This document shows, piece after piece, positions 26,829 to 35,080 of a stretch of DNA of 64,000 nucleotides (within the stretch, counting starts at the first letter, position 1; each line of letters opens with the position of its first letter). Position numbers and translations under genes: made by a program. Below the pieces are notes generated by a model that was given only the letters and a program-made list of their open reading frames with translations, searched no databases and was not told the origin of the DNA. The DNA lies in contig NZ_BMOD01000002.1 of the NCBI RefSeq assembly GCF_014646895.1, positions 248,001-312,000 on the forward strand, read 5' to 3'. Source of the DNA: Deinococcus roseus. GTDB taxonomy: Bacteria > Deinococcota > Deinococci > Deinococcales > Deinococcaceae.

Positions 26829-26858
26829 ATTTTAGGTTCTGGCCCTCAGAAAAGACAA
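26829..26858 (-). promoter_or_regulatory. Promoter of the Y-RNA-like transcript and TROVE/vWA operon
   Basis: Minus-strand TTGTCT (26853-26858), an 18-bp spacer and TAAAAT (26829-26834). The predicted start at 26822 coincides with the first base of the long terminal stem of the RNA. Confidence 0.65.
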
Positions 26859-26908
26859 TGTGCAATTGCCGTAAGCCATTCGGGCAGGCTCAGGTGGTTT
26901 CAGGCAGC

Positions 26909-28717
26909 TCAGTCTGCAGAGGACCGTGAAGAGGAAGCCTGCGATTCGGTGATCATGCGGATGAATTCCCCGGTGATTTCGGGATCCAGGAAGGTGCCCG
27001 ATTCTTTCTGCAGGATCTCACAGGCATTTTCCCAGGTGAAGGCTTTCTTGTAAGGGCGGTCACTGGTGAGGGCGTCGTACACGTCTACGACCGCAAAGAT
27101 GCGGGCCAGATGGGGAATGCTCTTGCCGCTCAGGCCTTCAGGATAGCCCGTGCCATTCCAGCGCTCCTGGTGGTACAGAACCACATCCAGCACACTGGGA
27201 CGCAGGGTGGGGATGCCCTGCAGCAGGTGGTATCCGACCTGGGGGTGTTCCTGGATGTGCTTGCGTTCTTCATCGGTGAGTTTGCCCGGTTTGAGCAGCA
27301 CCATGTCGGAGATGGCCACCTTGCCCACATCGTGCAGGTAAGCGCCCAGACGCAGGTCGTCCAGCTCCTGTTCACTGACTTTCAGGCGGCGGCCCAGCCT
27401 TCCGGCCAGTTCCGTGACCCGCTCGGTGTGGCCCTTGGTTTCAAAGTCCCGGTATTCCAGCACCAGACCCATGGCCCTCAGGGTTTCTTCTCTGGCCCGG
27501 GTGAGGTTGGCAAGGTCCACCAGACGGCCAAAAGTCAGGCTGACCCGCTCAGAAACCACGGTCAGCAGTTTGCGGGTGGCCTCGGAAGCGGTCATGCGCA
27601 CAGGGGCACCCAGCAGCAGGAAACCCAGCACCTCGCCGTTGCCATGAATGGGCAGCACCCCGAAACTGGCCCACAATTCGGTGTTGCCCAGCAGGTGGTC
27701 CAGCGCAGAAGTGCTGCCCGACTGGTACAGCTGCGGCCCCAGTTTGCGGAACATCAGCAGGAACCGAATTTTGTTGATGCGCTGGGCAATGCCCTGCAAT
27801 TCATGCTCCAGAGGCCCACCAGCTGCTCCGGTGTTCCAGTGCAGCACCGCCTGCTGGTCCACGAATTTGATGTAGCCCCCATAACGGTATTCCGTGAGGG
27901 GAAGCACAGCTTTCAAGGCACCAGTGGCAAGGTCATCTGGATCGGTCACGGTCTCGAAGTGGTAGGTGAGGTTCAGCAGGGCAGCATAGCGGTCCTGGCG
28001 CTCCTGGGCATCGAGTTCGGCCTGTTTGCGGGAGGTGATGTCGCTGGTGGTCAGGTGGTAATCGTGACCTCCCGCAGAACGGAGCACCTTACGGGAACGC
28101 GAAGACACCCAGCGCACCTCACCATGCCGGTTGAGGATGCGGTACTCGAAAGGAAATTCCTCTCCGAGGTCCTCAACCTGCAGATTGATGTGGTGTTCTG
28201 AGTGAATCACCCGGTGGTCTTCGGGGTGAATCAGGGATTCCGGTTTGAGGCCCAGAAGTTCCTCTGCACTGTAGCCCAGCAAACGCTGCACCGAGGGTGA
28301 AGCATAAGTGCAGGTGCCTTCTGTGGAGTACACCCTCAGGAAGCTGTCGGTCTGGTCCAGCAAATGGTCCAGCGATGGATGCAGGGGTTTGCATGCCACC
28401 GCCAGCACCGCACTGTCCAGCGGGGTGATGGTGAGCTGGTGGTTTCCAGCATTCAGCTCCATGCCCTGGGGCATGCGGGCCAGGTCCGATTCGGACACTG
28501 GAAAGAGCCGCTTGAAGCTCTCTCCCACCAGGGCCGCTGCAGGCATCCCCGTGAGGCGGACTGCACTGGCATTGGCATAAGTCACCATCCAGTCAGAGCT
28601 GAGCTGCTGGAATTCCAGCAGCAACAATCCCTCGGTGCTGACATCCAGCAGGCGCTGCACCCATGGGCTGGATGGGAGGTTCGGAACCGGACTCGGGTCA
28701 AATTCGGGAAGGTTCAT
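26909..28717 (-). CDS. PAS-GAF-type HD-GYP phosphodiesterase
   Basis: A 602-residue signalling protein without membrane segments. It has two PAS-like domains (the second with FLRVYSTEGTCTYASPSVQRLLGYSAEELLG and ending ITSRKQAELDAQERQ), a GAF-like middle, and a C-terminal HD-GYP domain with YLHDVGKVAI near residue 461 and NGTGYPEGLSG near 521. HD-GYP proteins hydrolyse cyclic di-GMP. The catalytic HD pair is intact; the third motif is GTGYP, normal for the family. GGAGG lies about ten bases before the ATG at 28717, preferred over an ATG 33 bp upstream. It likely opposes the GGDEF protein at 4.2 kb. Confidence 0.9.
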   Translation of the reverse strand: MNLPEFDPSPVPNLPSSPWVQRLLDVSTEGLLLLEFQQLSSDWMVTYANASAVRLTGMPAAALVGESFKRLFPVSESDLARMPQGMELNAGNHQLTITPLDSAVLAVACKPLHPSLDHLLDQTDSFLRVYSTEGTCTYASPSVQRLLGYSAEELLGLKPESLIHPEDHRVIHSEHHINLQVEDLGEEFPFEYRILNRHGEVRWVSSRSRKVLRSAGGHDYHLTTSDITSRKQAELDAQERQDRYAALLNLTYHFETVTDPDDLATGALKAVLPLTEYRYGGYIKFVDQQAVLHWNTGAAGGPLEHELQGIAQRINKIRFLLMFRKLGPQLYQSGSTSALDHLLGNTELWASFGVLPIHGNGEVLGFLLLGAPVRMTASEATRKLLTVVSERVSLTFGRLVDLANLTRAREETLRAMGLVLEYRDFETKGHTERVTELAGRLGRRLKVSEQELDDLRLGAYLHDVGKVAISDMVLLKPGKLTDEERKHIQEHPQVGYHLLQGIPTLRPSVLDVVLYHQERWNGTGYPEGLSGKSIPHLARIFAVVDVYDALTSDRPYKKAFTWENACEILQKESGTFLDPEITGEFIRMITESQASSSRSSAD

Positions 28718-28801
28718 GTGAAGATCGCCTCCTGACAGGCACACGTTCATCCTCAGTATGATTTATCACAGGGCTCTGGGGTGTGATGTGGCAGGAAATG
28801 G

Positions 28802-28907
28802 GCAGAAGGCAGAAAGCAGAAGGCTGAATCAACAAACAGGGAATGTTCAAAAAGATGGTTTTCTCATCAGACATTGGCAAAAGCTCTTTTGGCCTTCTGC
28901 CTTCTGC
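28802..28907. repeat. Heptad-bounded intergenic element 4
   Basis: Left heptads GCAGAAG, GCAGAAA, GCAGAAG, GCTGAAT (28802-28829); right heptads TTTTGGC, CTTCTGC, CTTCTGC (28887-28907), inverted. The AT-rich interior of 57 bp shows no gene. It lies in the divergent gap between the HD-GYP gene and the ABC operon, directly beside a palindromic operator candidate. Confidence 0.72.
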
Positions 28908-28909
28908 AA

Positions 28910-28927
28910 AGGTGACACTTGTCACCT
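28910..28927. promoter_or_regulatory. Palindromic operator AGGTGACA-CT-TGTCACCT ahead of the ABC/two-component operon
   Basis: A perfect 8-bp inverted repeat with a 2-bp spacer. A consensus -35, TTGACA, follows at 28935-28940, eight bases downstream, the usual position for an activator. The operon encodes its own NarL-type response regulator, the natural candidate to bind it. The matching -10 is poor (TTTAAC at 28970), in keeping with activator dependence. Confidence 0.55.
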
Positions 28928-28983
28928 CCATCCCTTGACAGCCGTGACTACTGCAGAAAAAGCCTGCCCTTTAACCTGAGGGC

Positions 28984-29853
28984 ATGAAAGCCATCGAAGT
29001 TGAGAATGTCAAAAAACATTTTGGAAACGTAGAAGCCCTGAAAGGCGTGACTTTTTCGGCCCAGCAGGGGGAGGTGGTGGCCTTTCTGGGCCCCAACGGT
29101 GCAGGCAAAACCACCACCATCAGCATCATGCTGGGCATGCGTGCCCCCAGCAGTGGAACTGTAAAAGTGTTCGGGATGAACCCCCGAATCCCAAAGGCCA
29201 GAGCGCGTCTGGGAGCCATGCTGCAGGAAAGCGATCTGCCTGCCACCCTGAAAGTCAAAGAAGCGGTGGAGCTGTTCAGAAGGCTGTACCCCAGGTCTTT
29301 GCCTTTTCAGCAGATCATGGACATGGCAGACCTGACCGAGATTGCAGACCGCCTGTGCGGCAACCTCTCGGGTGGGCAACGTCGCCGCCTGAGTTTCGCC
29401 CTCAGTGTGTGTGGAAACCCCGATGTGCTGTTCCTGGATGAACCCACTGTGGCCATGGATGTGCAGTCCAGAGCTGCATTCTGGGACAGCGTGCGCAAAT
29501 TCAAAAGCGAAGGCAAAACCATCATCCTCACCACCCACCATCTGGAAGAAGCGGATGCCCTGTCAGACCGCGTGCTGGTGATTGACCACGGCAAAGTGAT
29601 TGTGGAGGGCACCCCCAGAGCCATCAAAGAGCAGGTGGGAGGCACCCGCATCCGTTTTCATGGTCAGGTGCAGGAACAGCAGTTGCAGAACCTGCCCGGC
29701 GTGACCCGCGTCAACATCAACGGGGTGAACGAGGTCTACACCCGCGCTCCAGAGGCCGCCCTGCGGGAAATCCTGCAGCACGACATCACCGATCTGGAAG
29801 TCAGCAAGGCCAGCCTGGAAGAGGCCTTCCTGAACATCACCGCTCGCAACTGA
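28984..29853 (+). CDS. ABC transporter ATP-binding protein (drug/antibiotic exporter type)
   Basis: A 289-residue ATPase of the DrrA/CcmA class. Walker A GPNGAGKTTT, signature LSGGQRRRLSF, Walker B VLFLDEPT and the H-loop TTHHLEEAD are all present, followed by a regulatory C-terminal segment of about 80 residues. It energises the ABC-2 permease encoded 28 bp downstream. The same operon carries a histidine kinase and response regulator, an arrangement typical of stress- or antibiotic-sensing exporters such as those paired with DesK/LiaS-like kinases. Substrate is unknown. Confidence 0.92.
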   Translation: MKAIEVENVKKHFGNVEALKGVTFSAQQGEVVAFLGPNGAGKTTTISIMLGMRAPSSGTVKVFGMNPRIPKARARLGAMLQESDLPATLKVKEAVELFRRLYPRSLPFQQIMDMADLTEIADRLCGNLSGGQRRRLSFALSVCGNPDVLFLDEPTVAMDVQSRAAFWDSVRKFKSEGKTIILTTHHLEEADALSDRVLVIDHGKVIVEGTPRAIKEQVGGTRIRFHGQVQEQQLQNLPGVTRVNINGVNEVYTRAPEAALREILQHDITDLEVSKASLEEAFLNITARN

Positions 29854-29881
29854 TCTCACACCTGATTCTGAAAGGAACCCC

Positions 29882-30634
29882 ATGAACCGTTTCCTGTACC
29901 TGGTTTACTCTGAACTGATCCGCCTGATTCGCCTGCCCGCCTACCTGATTCCCACCCTGGTGTTCCCCGTGATGTTTTTTTCCATCTTCGGGTTGCCCAA
30001 CGCCAAAAATGAACTGGGAGGCGTGAATGCCGCCACTTACATCCTGATTTCCTTCAGTGCCTACTCCCTGATTTCCACCTCGCTGTTTGCCTTCGGGGTG
30101 TCCATCGCTGCAGAACGCGGACTGGGCTGGCAGAAACTCATGCGGGTCACCCCCCTCAATCCCATGCTGTACTTTGCCAGCAAAATTGTGAATGCCCTGC
30201 TGCAAGGCATCTTCATCATCATCCTGCTGGGATTGTTTGCCAGCTTTGTGGGGCACCTGAATTACGATGTGCTGCTGTTCGTGAAAACCGTGGGCAAATT
30301 GCTGCTGGGCGTTTCGGCTTTCGTGGCCCTGGGATTGTGGATTGGTTATGTGGGTGGCCCCAACAGTGCTGCAGGCATTGCCAACCTGATTTTCCTGCCC
30401 ATGAGTTTTGCCAGCGGTCTGTTCATGCCCCTGCAATTCATGCCCGAATTCCTGCGCAACATCGCCCCTTACACCCCCGCTTACCACTTCGCACAGATTG
30501 GCTGGATGAGCATCGGGGCCAAAAGCGACACCACCGAACTGGTGCACTGGATCTGGCTGTTGAGTTACGGCGCACTGTTCTTCCTGCTGGCCCTGGTGGC
30601 TTTCCGCAGGGATGAAGGCAAAAACTTCGGTTGA
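29882..30634 (+). CDS. ABC-2-type transporter permease
   Basis: A 250-residue membrane protein with six predicted helices, starting in the membrane at about residue 20 (RLPAYLIPTLVFPVMFFSIFG). The C-terminal half has the ABC-2 signature region FLPMSFASGLFMPLQFMPEFLRNIAPYTPAYHF. AAGGAACCCC precedes the ATG. It pairs with the ATP-binding protein just upstream to form a homodimeric-permease exporter. A 70-bp gap with a GC-rich inverted repeat separates it from the kinase gene. Confidence 0.9.
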   Translation: MNRFLYLVYSELIRLIRLPAYLIPTLVFPVMFFSIFGLPNAKNELGGVNAATYILISFSAYSLISTSLFAFGVSIAAERGLGWQKLMRVTPLNPMLYFASKIVNALLQGIFIIILLGLFASFVGHLNYDVLLFVKTVGKLLLGVSAFVALGLWIGYVGGPNSAAGIANLIFLPMSFASGLFMPLQFMPEFLRNIAPYTPAYHFAQIGWMSIGAKSDTTELVHWIWLLSYGALFFLLALVAFRRDEGKNFG

Positions 30635-30704
30635 GCCTGCACCCATCCCCATCCCTCCTCCCCCCTGTCGGATGCACCGGGGGGAGGTTTAAACTGGAGG
30701 CACC

Positions 30705-31835
30705 ATGATCGCCCGACGAGACACCATGTTCCGATTCATGCCCGTGGCGTGGCTTTTCTTCCTGACCTTCCCAATCACCAACCTGATCAAAGACGCCCGT
30801 GGTCCCCTGGATTACCTGCTGGGGACAGGCATGCTGCTGGTGTTCTTGTGGCTGTACTTCTGGGTGTTTCGGGCCTTCAAACCCCAGCGCCCGCTGGAAA
30901 CTTTCCCTTACTGGAACATTCTGGCGGTGCTGTGGTGCTTCATGATGTTCTTCGCAGGGATGCCCTTTTTTGGCTGGAATGGGACCACCTTTCTGGTGTA
31001 TGCAGCAAGCCTGGGGGCCTTCCAGCGCAGCCTGACCCTCAGCATTGGCACCGTGGCTGCGGTGCTGGCGGTGTTCCTGTGGAGCGTTTTCGTGAAGGGG
31101 GTGCCCGCCGGAGAACTCATCACCATCATGCTGCTCTCGGTGTCGGTGGCGATTGGCAACCACTTCGGGTATGCAGCCATGGAATCTGGCATTCGCATGA
31201 AAACCCTGCAGCAGGAAAAAGAAAACCTGGCCCGCATTGCTGAACGGGAACGCATTGCCCGTGACCTGCACGACCTGCTGGGCCACACCCTCAGCGTGAT
31301 TGTGCTGAAAGCCGAACTGGCCTCCAAATTGATTGAACGCAACCCGGAACGCGCCAAAGCAGAGATCAAAGAAGTGGAGCAGATTTCCAGAGAGGCCCTC
31401 ACAGAAGTGCGACTGGCCGTGCAGGGTTACAAGGGCACCGACCTGAAAAGCGAACTGGGTCGGGCCAAAATCGCCCTGGATGCTGCAGGCATCAAACTGG
31501 AATATCTGGTGTCTGAAGTGGAATTGGGCATGGAACAGCAAAGCGCCCTGCAACTGATTTTTCGGGAAGCCATCACCAACATCATCCGGCACTCCAGGGC
31601 AAAACACTGCCAGGTGTCCCTGGAAGAACAGCGCGGCAACATCCTGCTGAAAATCATCGACGATGGGGTTGGGGTGGGCCAGCAGGTGGGCAACGGCATG
31701 AAAGGCATGCGTGAGCGCACCGAAGCCCTCGGAGGCAAATTCACTGTGAAAAACCAGTCTGGAACCGTCATTGAAGTGTGCATTCCAAAAGGCAATCCAG
31801 ACACCCAGAAGGCCATCCAGGGGGTCACAGCATGA
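30705..31835 (+). CDS. Sensor histidine kinase, DesK/NarX-like (HisKA_3)
   Basis: A 376-residue kinase with four to six N-terminal membrane helices (about residues 10-155), then the HisKA_3 phospho-acceptor box ERERIARDLHDLLGHTLSVI and an HATPase domain with REAITNIIRHSRAKH and DDGVGVGQ...NGMKGMRERTEALGG. It should sense a membrane or envelope signal and phosphorylate the response regulator whose ATG overlaps its stop codon. A GGAGG Shine-Dalgarno supports the first ATG. Small sensor loops suggest signal detection within the membrane or through the ABC transporter. Confidence 0.92.
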   Translation: MIARRDTMFRFMPVAWLFFLTFPITNLIKDARGPLDYLLGTGMLLVFLWLYFWVFRAFKPQRPLETFPYWNILAVLWCFMMFFAGMPFFGWNGTTFLVYAASLGAFQRSLTLSIGTVAAVLAVFLWSVFVKGVPAGELITIMLLSVSVAIGNHFGYAAMESGIRMKTLQQEKENLARIAERERIARDLHDLLGHTLSVIVLKAELASKLIERNPERAKAEIKEVEQISREALTEVRLAVQGYKGTDLKSELGRAKIALDAAGIKLEYLVSEVELGMEQQSALQLIFREAITNIIRHSRAKHCQVSLEEQRGNILLKIIDDGVGVGQQVGNGMKGMRERTEALGGKFTVKNQSGTVIEVCIPKGNPDTQKAIQGVTA

Positions 31836-32434
31836 TCCGGGTCTTGATTGCCGAAGACCAGGTGATGATCCTGGGGGCCTTAAAAGCCCTGCTGGAACTG
31901 GAAGGCGACATCGAGGTGCTGGCCGCCACCAAAAACGGTACAGAGGCCCTGAGGGCTGCCCTGGAGGTCAAACCCGACATCGTCATCACCGACATTGAGA
32001 TGCCCGAAAAAACCGGTCTGGAACTGGCCCAGGATCTGAAGCAGCAACTCCCGAAAACCCGGGTGATCATCGTGACCACCTTTGCCAGGGCAGGTTACCT
32101 GCGCCGCGCCATGGAAGCCGGAGTCAAAGGTTACCTGCTCAAAGATGCCCCTTCAGATGAACTGGCAGAGGCCATCCGGCGGGTGCACGGAGGAGGCATT
32201 GTGATCAACCCTATGCTGGCCGCAGAAGCCTGGACCGATCAGGACCCCCTCACAGACAGAGAGCGACAGGTGCTCCGTCTGGCCCATGAAGGCATGACCT
32301 CGGGCCAGATCGCAGAGAAAATCCATCTTTCAGAAGGCACGGTGCGCAACTACCTCTCGGAAGCCATTTCCAAACTTGGGGCCAGCAACCGGGTGGAAGC
32401 CGCCCGCATGGCACGGGAGAAGGGGTGGTTGTAG
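31832..32434 (+). CDS. NarL/LuxR-family response regulator
   Basis: A 200-residue regulator. The receiver domain has the acidic pocket (IAEDQ), the phospho-acceptor Asp in DIVITDIEMPEKTG and the switch Thr/Lys (VTTF, LLKDAP). The C-terminal LuxR helix-turn-helix is LTDRERQVLRLAHEGMTSGQIAEKIHLSEGTVRNYL (quoted here as positions about 145-180), a complete DNA-binding unit. Its ATGA overlap with the kinase gene gives balanced expression. The palindrome at 28910-28927 is its probable binding site. No further gene follows; a repeat block comes next. Confidence 0.92.
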   Translation: MIRVLIAEDQVMILGALKALLELEGDIEVLAATKNGTEALRAALEVKPDIVITDIEMPEKTGLELAQDLKQQLPKTRVIIVTTFARAGYLRRAMEAGVKGYLLKDAPSDELAEAIRRVHGGGIVINPMLAAEAWTDQDPLTDRERQVLRLAHEGMTSGQIAEKIHLSEGTVRNYLSEAISKLGASNRVEAARMAREKGWL

Positions 32435-32523
32435 GTTTTTTTGGTGGTGGGGTGGGCATTTGAACGTTCTGAGGGTTAAATCCCCCGCTTGATTGGAATG
32501 TTCTTCTGGGAGCACTGAGGGTG

Positions 32524-32650
32524 AGATCCCCCTGCCCTTCGCTAAAGCTCAGGGCTGTCCCCCGTCAGCGTTGGGGGATGGGTGTAAGACGAGAGAAATC
32601 CCCCTTCGTTAAGGGGGAACCAACGAGCAAAGCGAGTTGCAGGGGGATCT
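32524..32650. repeat. Large palindromic repeat bounded by AGATCCCCCTGC inverted ends
   Basis: Exact 12-bp inverted ends AGATCCCCCTGC (32524-32535) and GCAGGGGGATCT (32639-32650) enclose a smaller hairpin, CCCCCTT/AAGGGGG (32600-32617), and CGCTAAAGCTC / GAGCAAAGCG-type arms. The whole can fold into one structure of about 127 nt. I see this as a miniature interspersed repeat; it also separates two convergent genes. The preceding 32435-32523 has a related AAATCCCCC motif but no gene. Confidence 0.7.
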
Positions 32651-32655
32651 GACCC

Positions 32656-33030
32656 TCAGGACTCTGATCTGGCTTCCTCCTCACCAAGCTCCCTGCTCAG
32701 GGGTCTTGCCCCTCTGAGCATCCAGTCCTTGAAGGGCAAATCTTCCAGCCAGTCCTGCAGGGTGGGGATTTTTCCGAGGTCTTCGATCACATGCTGCTCA
32801 CCGATCAATCGGGTGGGAACCACTTTGCCGTCGGATTTGCGGGTGAGGGTGACCCCAAAGACCTGCTCGCACAGAAAAATGCCGAAACTGGAGTGCAGCA
32901 CGGCCCTGTGACGCAAGTCTGCCCAGGATGCTTTGGTCTGGTCAAACCAGCTGTGCACCTCCAGGTAGTCTTCAGGGATGCCACCGAATTTGCGGGCAGA
33001 ACTGCGGGCGTGGTGGTAGGGGTGGGCCAT
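32656..33030 (-). CDS. DUF6915-family protein
   Basis: A 124-residue protein matching what I know as DUF6915: MAHPYHHARSSARKFGG, EDYLEVHSWFDQTKASWADL RHRAVLHSSFGIFL in outline, and the conserved VVPTRLIGEQHVIEDLGKIP-type segment. Histidines and Asp/Glu residues are abundant and could bind metal, but function is unknown for the family. Its ATG overlaps the stop of the preceding unknown gene by one base (TGATG), so the pair is co-translated. The C-terminus is acidic. Confidence 0.7.
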   Translation of the reverse strand: MAHPYHHARSSARKFGGIPEDYLEVHSWFDQTKASWADLRHRAVLHSSFGIFLCEQVFGVTLTRKSDGKVVPTRLIGEQHVIEDLGKIPTLQDWLEDLPFKDWMLRGARPLSRELGEEEARSES

Positions 33031-33599
33031 CAGAGGCCTCCATCAAAGGGTTCAAATTCCAATCCGAAAAGCTGCACGGCCTGGGCAATCTCATCTTCGG
33101 GCACCCGGTATGCCCGGAAGTTTTTTTCTTCAGGGTCCACCACGCCTGCGTTGATCAGGGTTTTGGCCTGCTCAAGTGCAGCTTCATCTTCTGTGGTGCT
33201 TTCCACCACATCATAAAAGCGGATTCTGTCCAGCACATCCATGACCTGATGAAGGCGTTCATCAGAGAGGTGGGCTGGGATTTCAATGTCCATCCAGGCC
33301 GTTTTCGGGTTTTTCTTGCTGTCCTGAAAAATGGAAGCATCCCCAAGGGCCTCTGCCAGCTTCTGATAGAAAGCCTGCAAGGGAAGTGAGGTCAACAGTT
33401 CTGTTGACCCCAGCGCGTAATCTTGCAACCGCAATCCCCGAAAACGGGGCAGGGCCAGGGTTCTGGCATGTTGCTCGGCTTCCTCATGGGTGTCAAAAAC
33501 CTGCATGGGTTCGGTGCAGATGTTGTCCTCGAACCAGGGGGCATAGATTTCATCGGTGTACATGTAATCACGGTCCATCACCAGATAAGCTTTGGGCAT
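33030..33599 (-). CDS. Unknown protein (189 residues), coupled to the DUF6915 gene
   Basis: A 189-residue soluble, acidic protein with no family I recognise. It starts MPKAYLVMDRDYMYTDEIYA and has a helix-rich centre (PLQAFYQKLAEALGD) and a C-terminal VPEDEIAQAVQLFGLEF. The look is of an alpha/beta domain followed by a small helical one. AAGGAG precedes the ATG. It overlaps the DUF6915 gene by one base, suggesting a two-protein unit. The 75-bp gap upstream contains a short inverted repeat, GTCAC/GTGAC, but nothing else. Confidence 0.65.
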   Translation of the reverse strand: MPKAYLVMDRDYMYTDEIYAPWFEDNICTEPMQVFDTHEEAEQHARTLALPRFRGLRLQDYALGSTELLTSLPLQAFYQKLAEALGDASIFQDSKKNPKTAWMDIEIPAHLSDERLHQVMDVLDRIRFYDVVESTTEDEAALEQAKTLINAGVVDPEEKNFRAYRVPEDEIAQAVQLFGLEFEPFDGGL

Positions 33600-33674
33600 G
33601 TTCAGGTCTCCTTTATGCAGAATATCAAATAAAATTCTTCTGTAGGCGTATTCACGTCACACCAGGAGGTGACC

Positions 33675-34301
33675 TCAATTCTGATTTTTGGAGGCTTCTT
33701 CCAGCTCCCTGATGTACTCAATGATGTCTTCCACCCCTCGCTTTTCCCCGGCAGCTTCAAAACAGCGCAGGGCCTCCAGAAAAGCAGGCTGGGCCTCTGT
33801 GTAATTTTCTTCCGCCAGATGCAGCTCTCCAATCCCCCGATAAGCGCAGGCCTGGGCAATCAGGTCGGTGCTTCTCTGGGCATAAAACAGGCTGGTGTGC
33901 AGTTCCAAACTGGCTTTTTCGGTGTTCCCCAGCCTGAGATGGCACATCCCGAGTTCATAGCTGTTGATGGCCCTCGGAAAGGCATCATCGGGAATCAATG
34001 GCTTTTCCTGCTCAAAGGCGGTCAGGGCACCCTCATAATCCCCCTGCAGTCGGCGCAACATCCCAATCTGGTGCATGGCCTGGTGGCCCCGTGGATCCTG
34101 CTTTTCCACAGCTTCCTGAAACAGCTTCTGGTACAGGTCCTCTGCTTCCTGAAAAAGTCCCAGGTTCACGTACACGTACCCCAGACCAAAACGGGCCTGT
34201 TCATCCTGCGGGTGGGCTCTCAGGTGGTTTTCGTATAAATCTCTGGCCCGCTCCAGATCTCCTGCATCAAAAGCGTCCCAGGCCTGTTCTGAAAGGTTCA
34301 T
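33675..34301 (-). CDS. Tetratricopeptide-repeat protein
   Basis: A 208-residue cytoplasmic protein made almost entirely of TPR-type helix pairs: AWDAFDAGDLERARDLYENHL, ARFGLGYVYVNLGLFQEAEDLY, AMHQIGMLRRLQGDYEGALTAFE and later copies to AYRGIGELHLAEENYTEAQPA, about five repeats. TPR arrays are scaffolds for protein-protein contacts; no partner is indicated. No signal peptide. Start ATG at 34301 is the first in frame. A heptad-bounded repeat lies 33 bp upstream, so its promoter is next to or within that repeat. Confidence 0.85.
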   Translation of the reverse strand: MNLSEQAWDAFDAGDLERARDLYENHLRAHPQDEQARFGLGYVYVNLGLFQEAEDLYQKLFQEAVEKQDPRGHQAMHQIGMLRRLQGDYEGALTAFEQEKPLIPDDAFPRAINSYELGMCHLRLGNTEKASLELHTSLFYAQRSTDLIAQACAYRGIGELHLAEENYTEAQPAFLEALRCFEAAGEKRGVEDIIEYIRELEEASKNQN

Positions 34302-34334
34302 GGTTCAGTTGTACAGGATTTTGGGGTAAAAAGG

Positions 34335-34486
34335 GCCGAGGGCCGAGAGCCAAGGGCTCACTGCCAAAGCCCTGATCGGCCCTGAAACAGCTGTTGCTCA
34401 ATCCCAGGCTTATGAGGTGCAGTGTTTTGCACCTTCAAAAGAAATGCAAGGCAGGCTGCTTTTGCTCTCGGCCCTCGGCCCTCGGC
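34335..34486. repeat. Heptad-bounded intergenic element 5
   Basis: Left heptads GCCGAGG, GCCGAGA, GCCAAGG, GCTCACT, GCCAAAG (34335-34369); right heptads CTTTTGC, TCTCGGC, CCTCGGC, CCTCGGC (34459-34486), inverted. The outer or inner CTTTTGC unit also ends element 2. Interior (about 90 bp) contains AGGTGCAGTG/TTTGCACCTT-like inverted sequence but no gene. It lies between the divergent TPR and ubiX genes. Confidence 0.78.
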
Positions 34487-34522
34487 TGCAATTGTCCCCC
34501 TTTTTGTGCCACAATCTCCCTG

Positions 34523-35080
34523 ATGAAACTGGTCATTGGCGTCACCGGAGGAAGCGGAGCCCCTTACACGCTGGATTTGCTGCGCACCCTGAAAAAGCTG
34601 CAGGTTCCCACCCATCTGGTGGTTTCAGAGGGGGCAAAACGGGTGTGGGAAACCGAGGGAACCCAGTCCATAGAAGAACTGCTGGACCTGGCCACAGAAG
34701 TGCACGATGACCGCAACCTGGCGGCCAGCATTGCCTCTGGCAGCCACAGAACGCTGGGCATGGTGGTGGTGCCCTGCAGCAGTTCCACCCTGGCCAAAGT
34801 GGCCCTGGGGCTGGGAGACAACCTGATCTCCCGTGCTGCACACGTCACCCTCAAGGAGCGGCGCACCCTGGTGCTGGTGCCCAGAGAGGCCCCTTACCCC
34901 AGACCCATGCTGGAAAACATGCTCAGGGCCCACGATGCTGGCGCTGTGATTCTGCCTGCCAGTCCTGGTTTTTACAGCACCCCTGAAAAGGTGGAGGACA
35001 TTCTGGCGTTCCTGACCGCCCGCATTCTGGATCAGTTTGGTCTGGACAGTGGAGGCATGCAAAGGTGGACCGGGAAATGA
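34523..35080 (+). CDS. ubiX: Flavin prenyltransferase UbiX
   Basis: A 185-residue flavoprotein that attaches a dimethylallyl group to FMN, making the prenylated cofactor used by UbiD-type decarboxylases. Landmarks are the N-terminal GVTGGSGAPYTLDLL, MVVVPCSSSTLAKVALG, NLISRAAHVTLKERR and VLVPREAPYPRPMLENML. The UbiD partner is not in the window. No Shine-Dalgarno is seen; CACAAT lies seven bases before the ATG. The stop overlaps ispD by ATGA, so it heads an operon with two isoprenoid genes, a functional link because the prenyl donor derives from that pathway. Confidence 0.93.
   Translation: MKLVIGVTGGSGAPYTLDLLRTLKKLQVPTHLVVSEGAKRVWETEGTQSIEELLDLATEVHDDRNLAASIASGSHRTLGMVVVPCSSSTLAKVALGLGDNLISRAAHVTLKERRTLVLVPREAPYPRPMLENMLRAHDAGAVILPASPGFYSTPEKVEDILAFLTARILDQFGLDSGGMQRWTGK

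Noticed and set aside
26624..27053. Plus-strand frames across the Y-RNA-like region
   Set aside because: They lack start signals and domains and cross the stem-loop; the minus-strand structure and promoter explain the region better.
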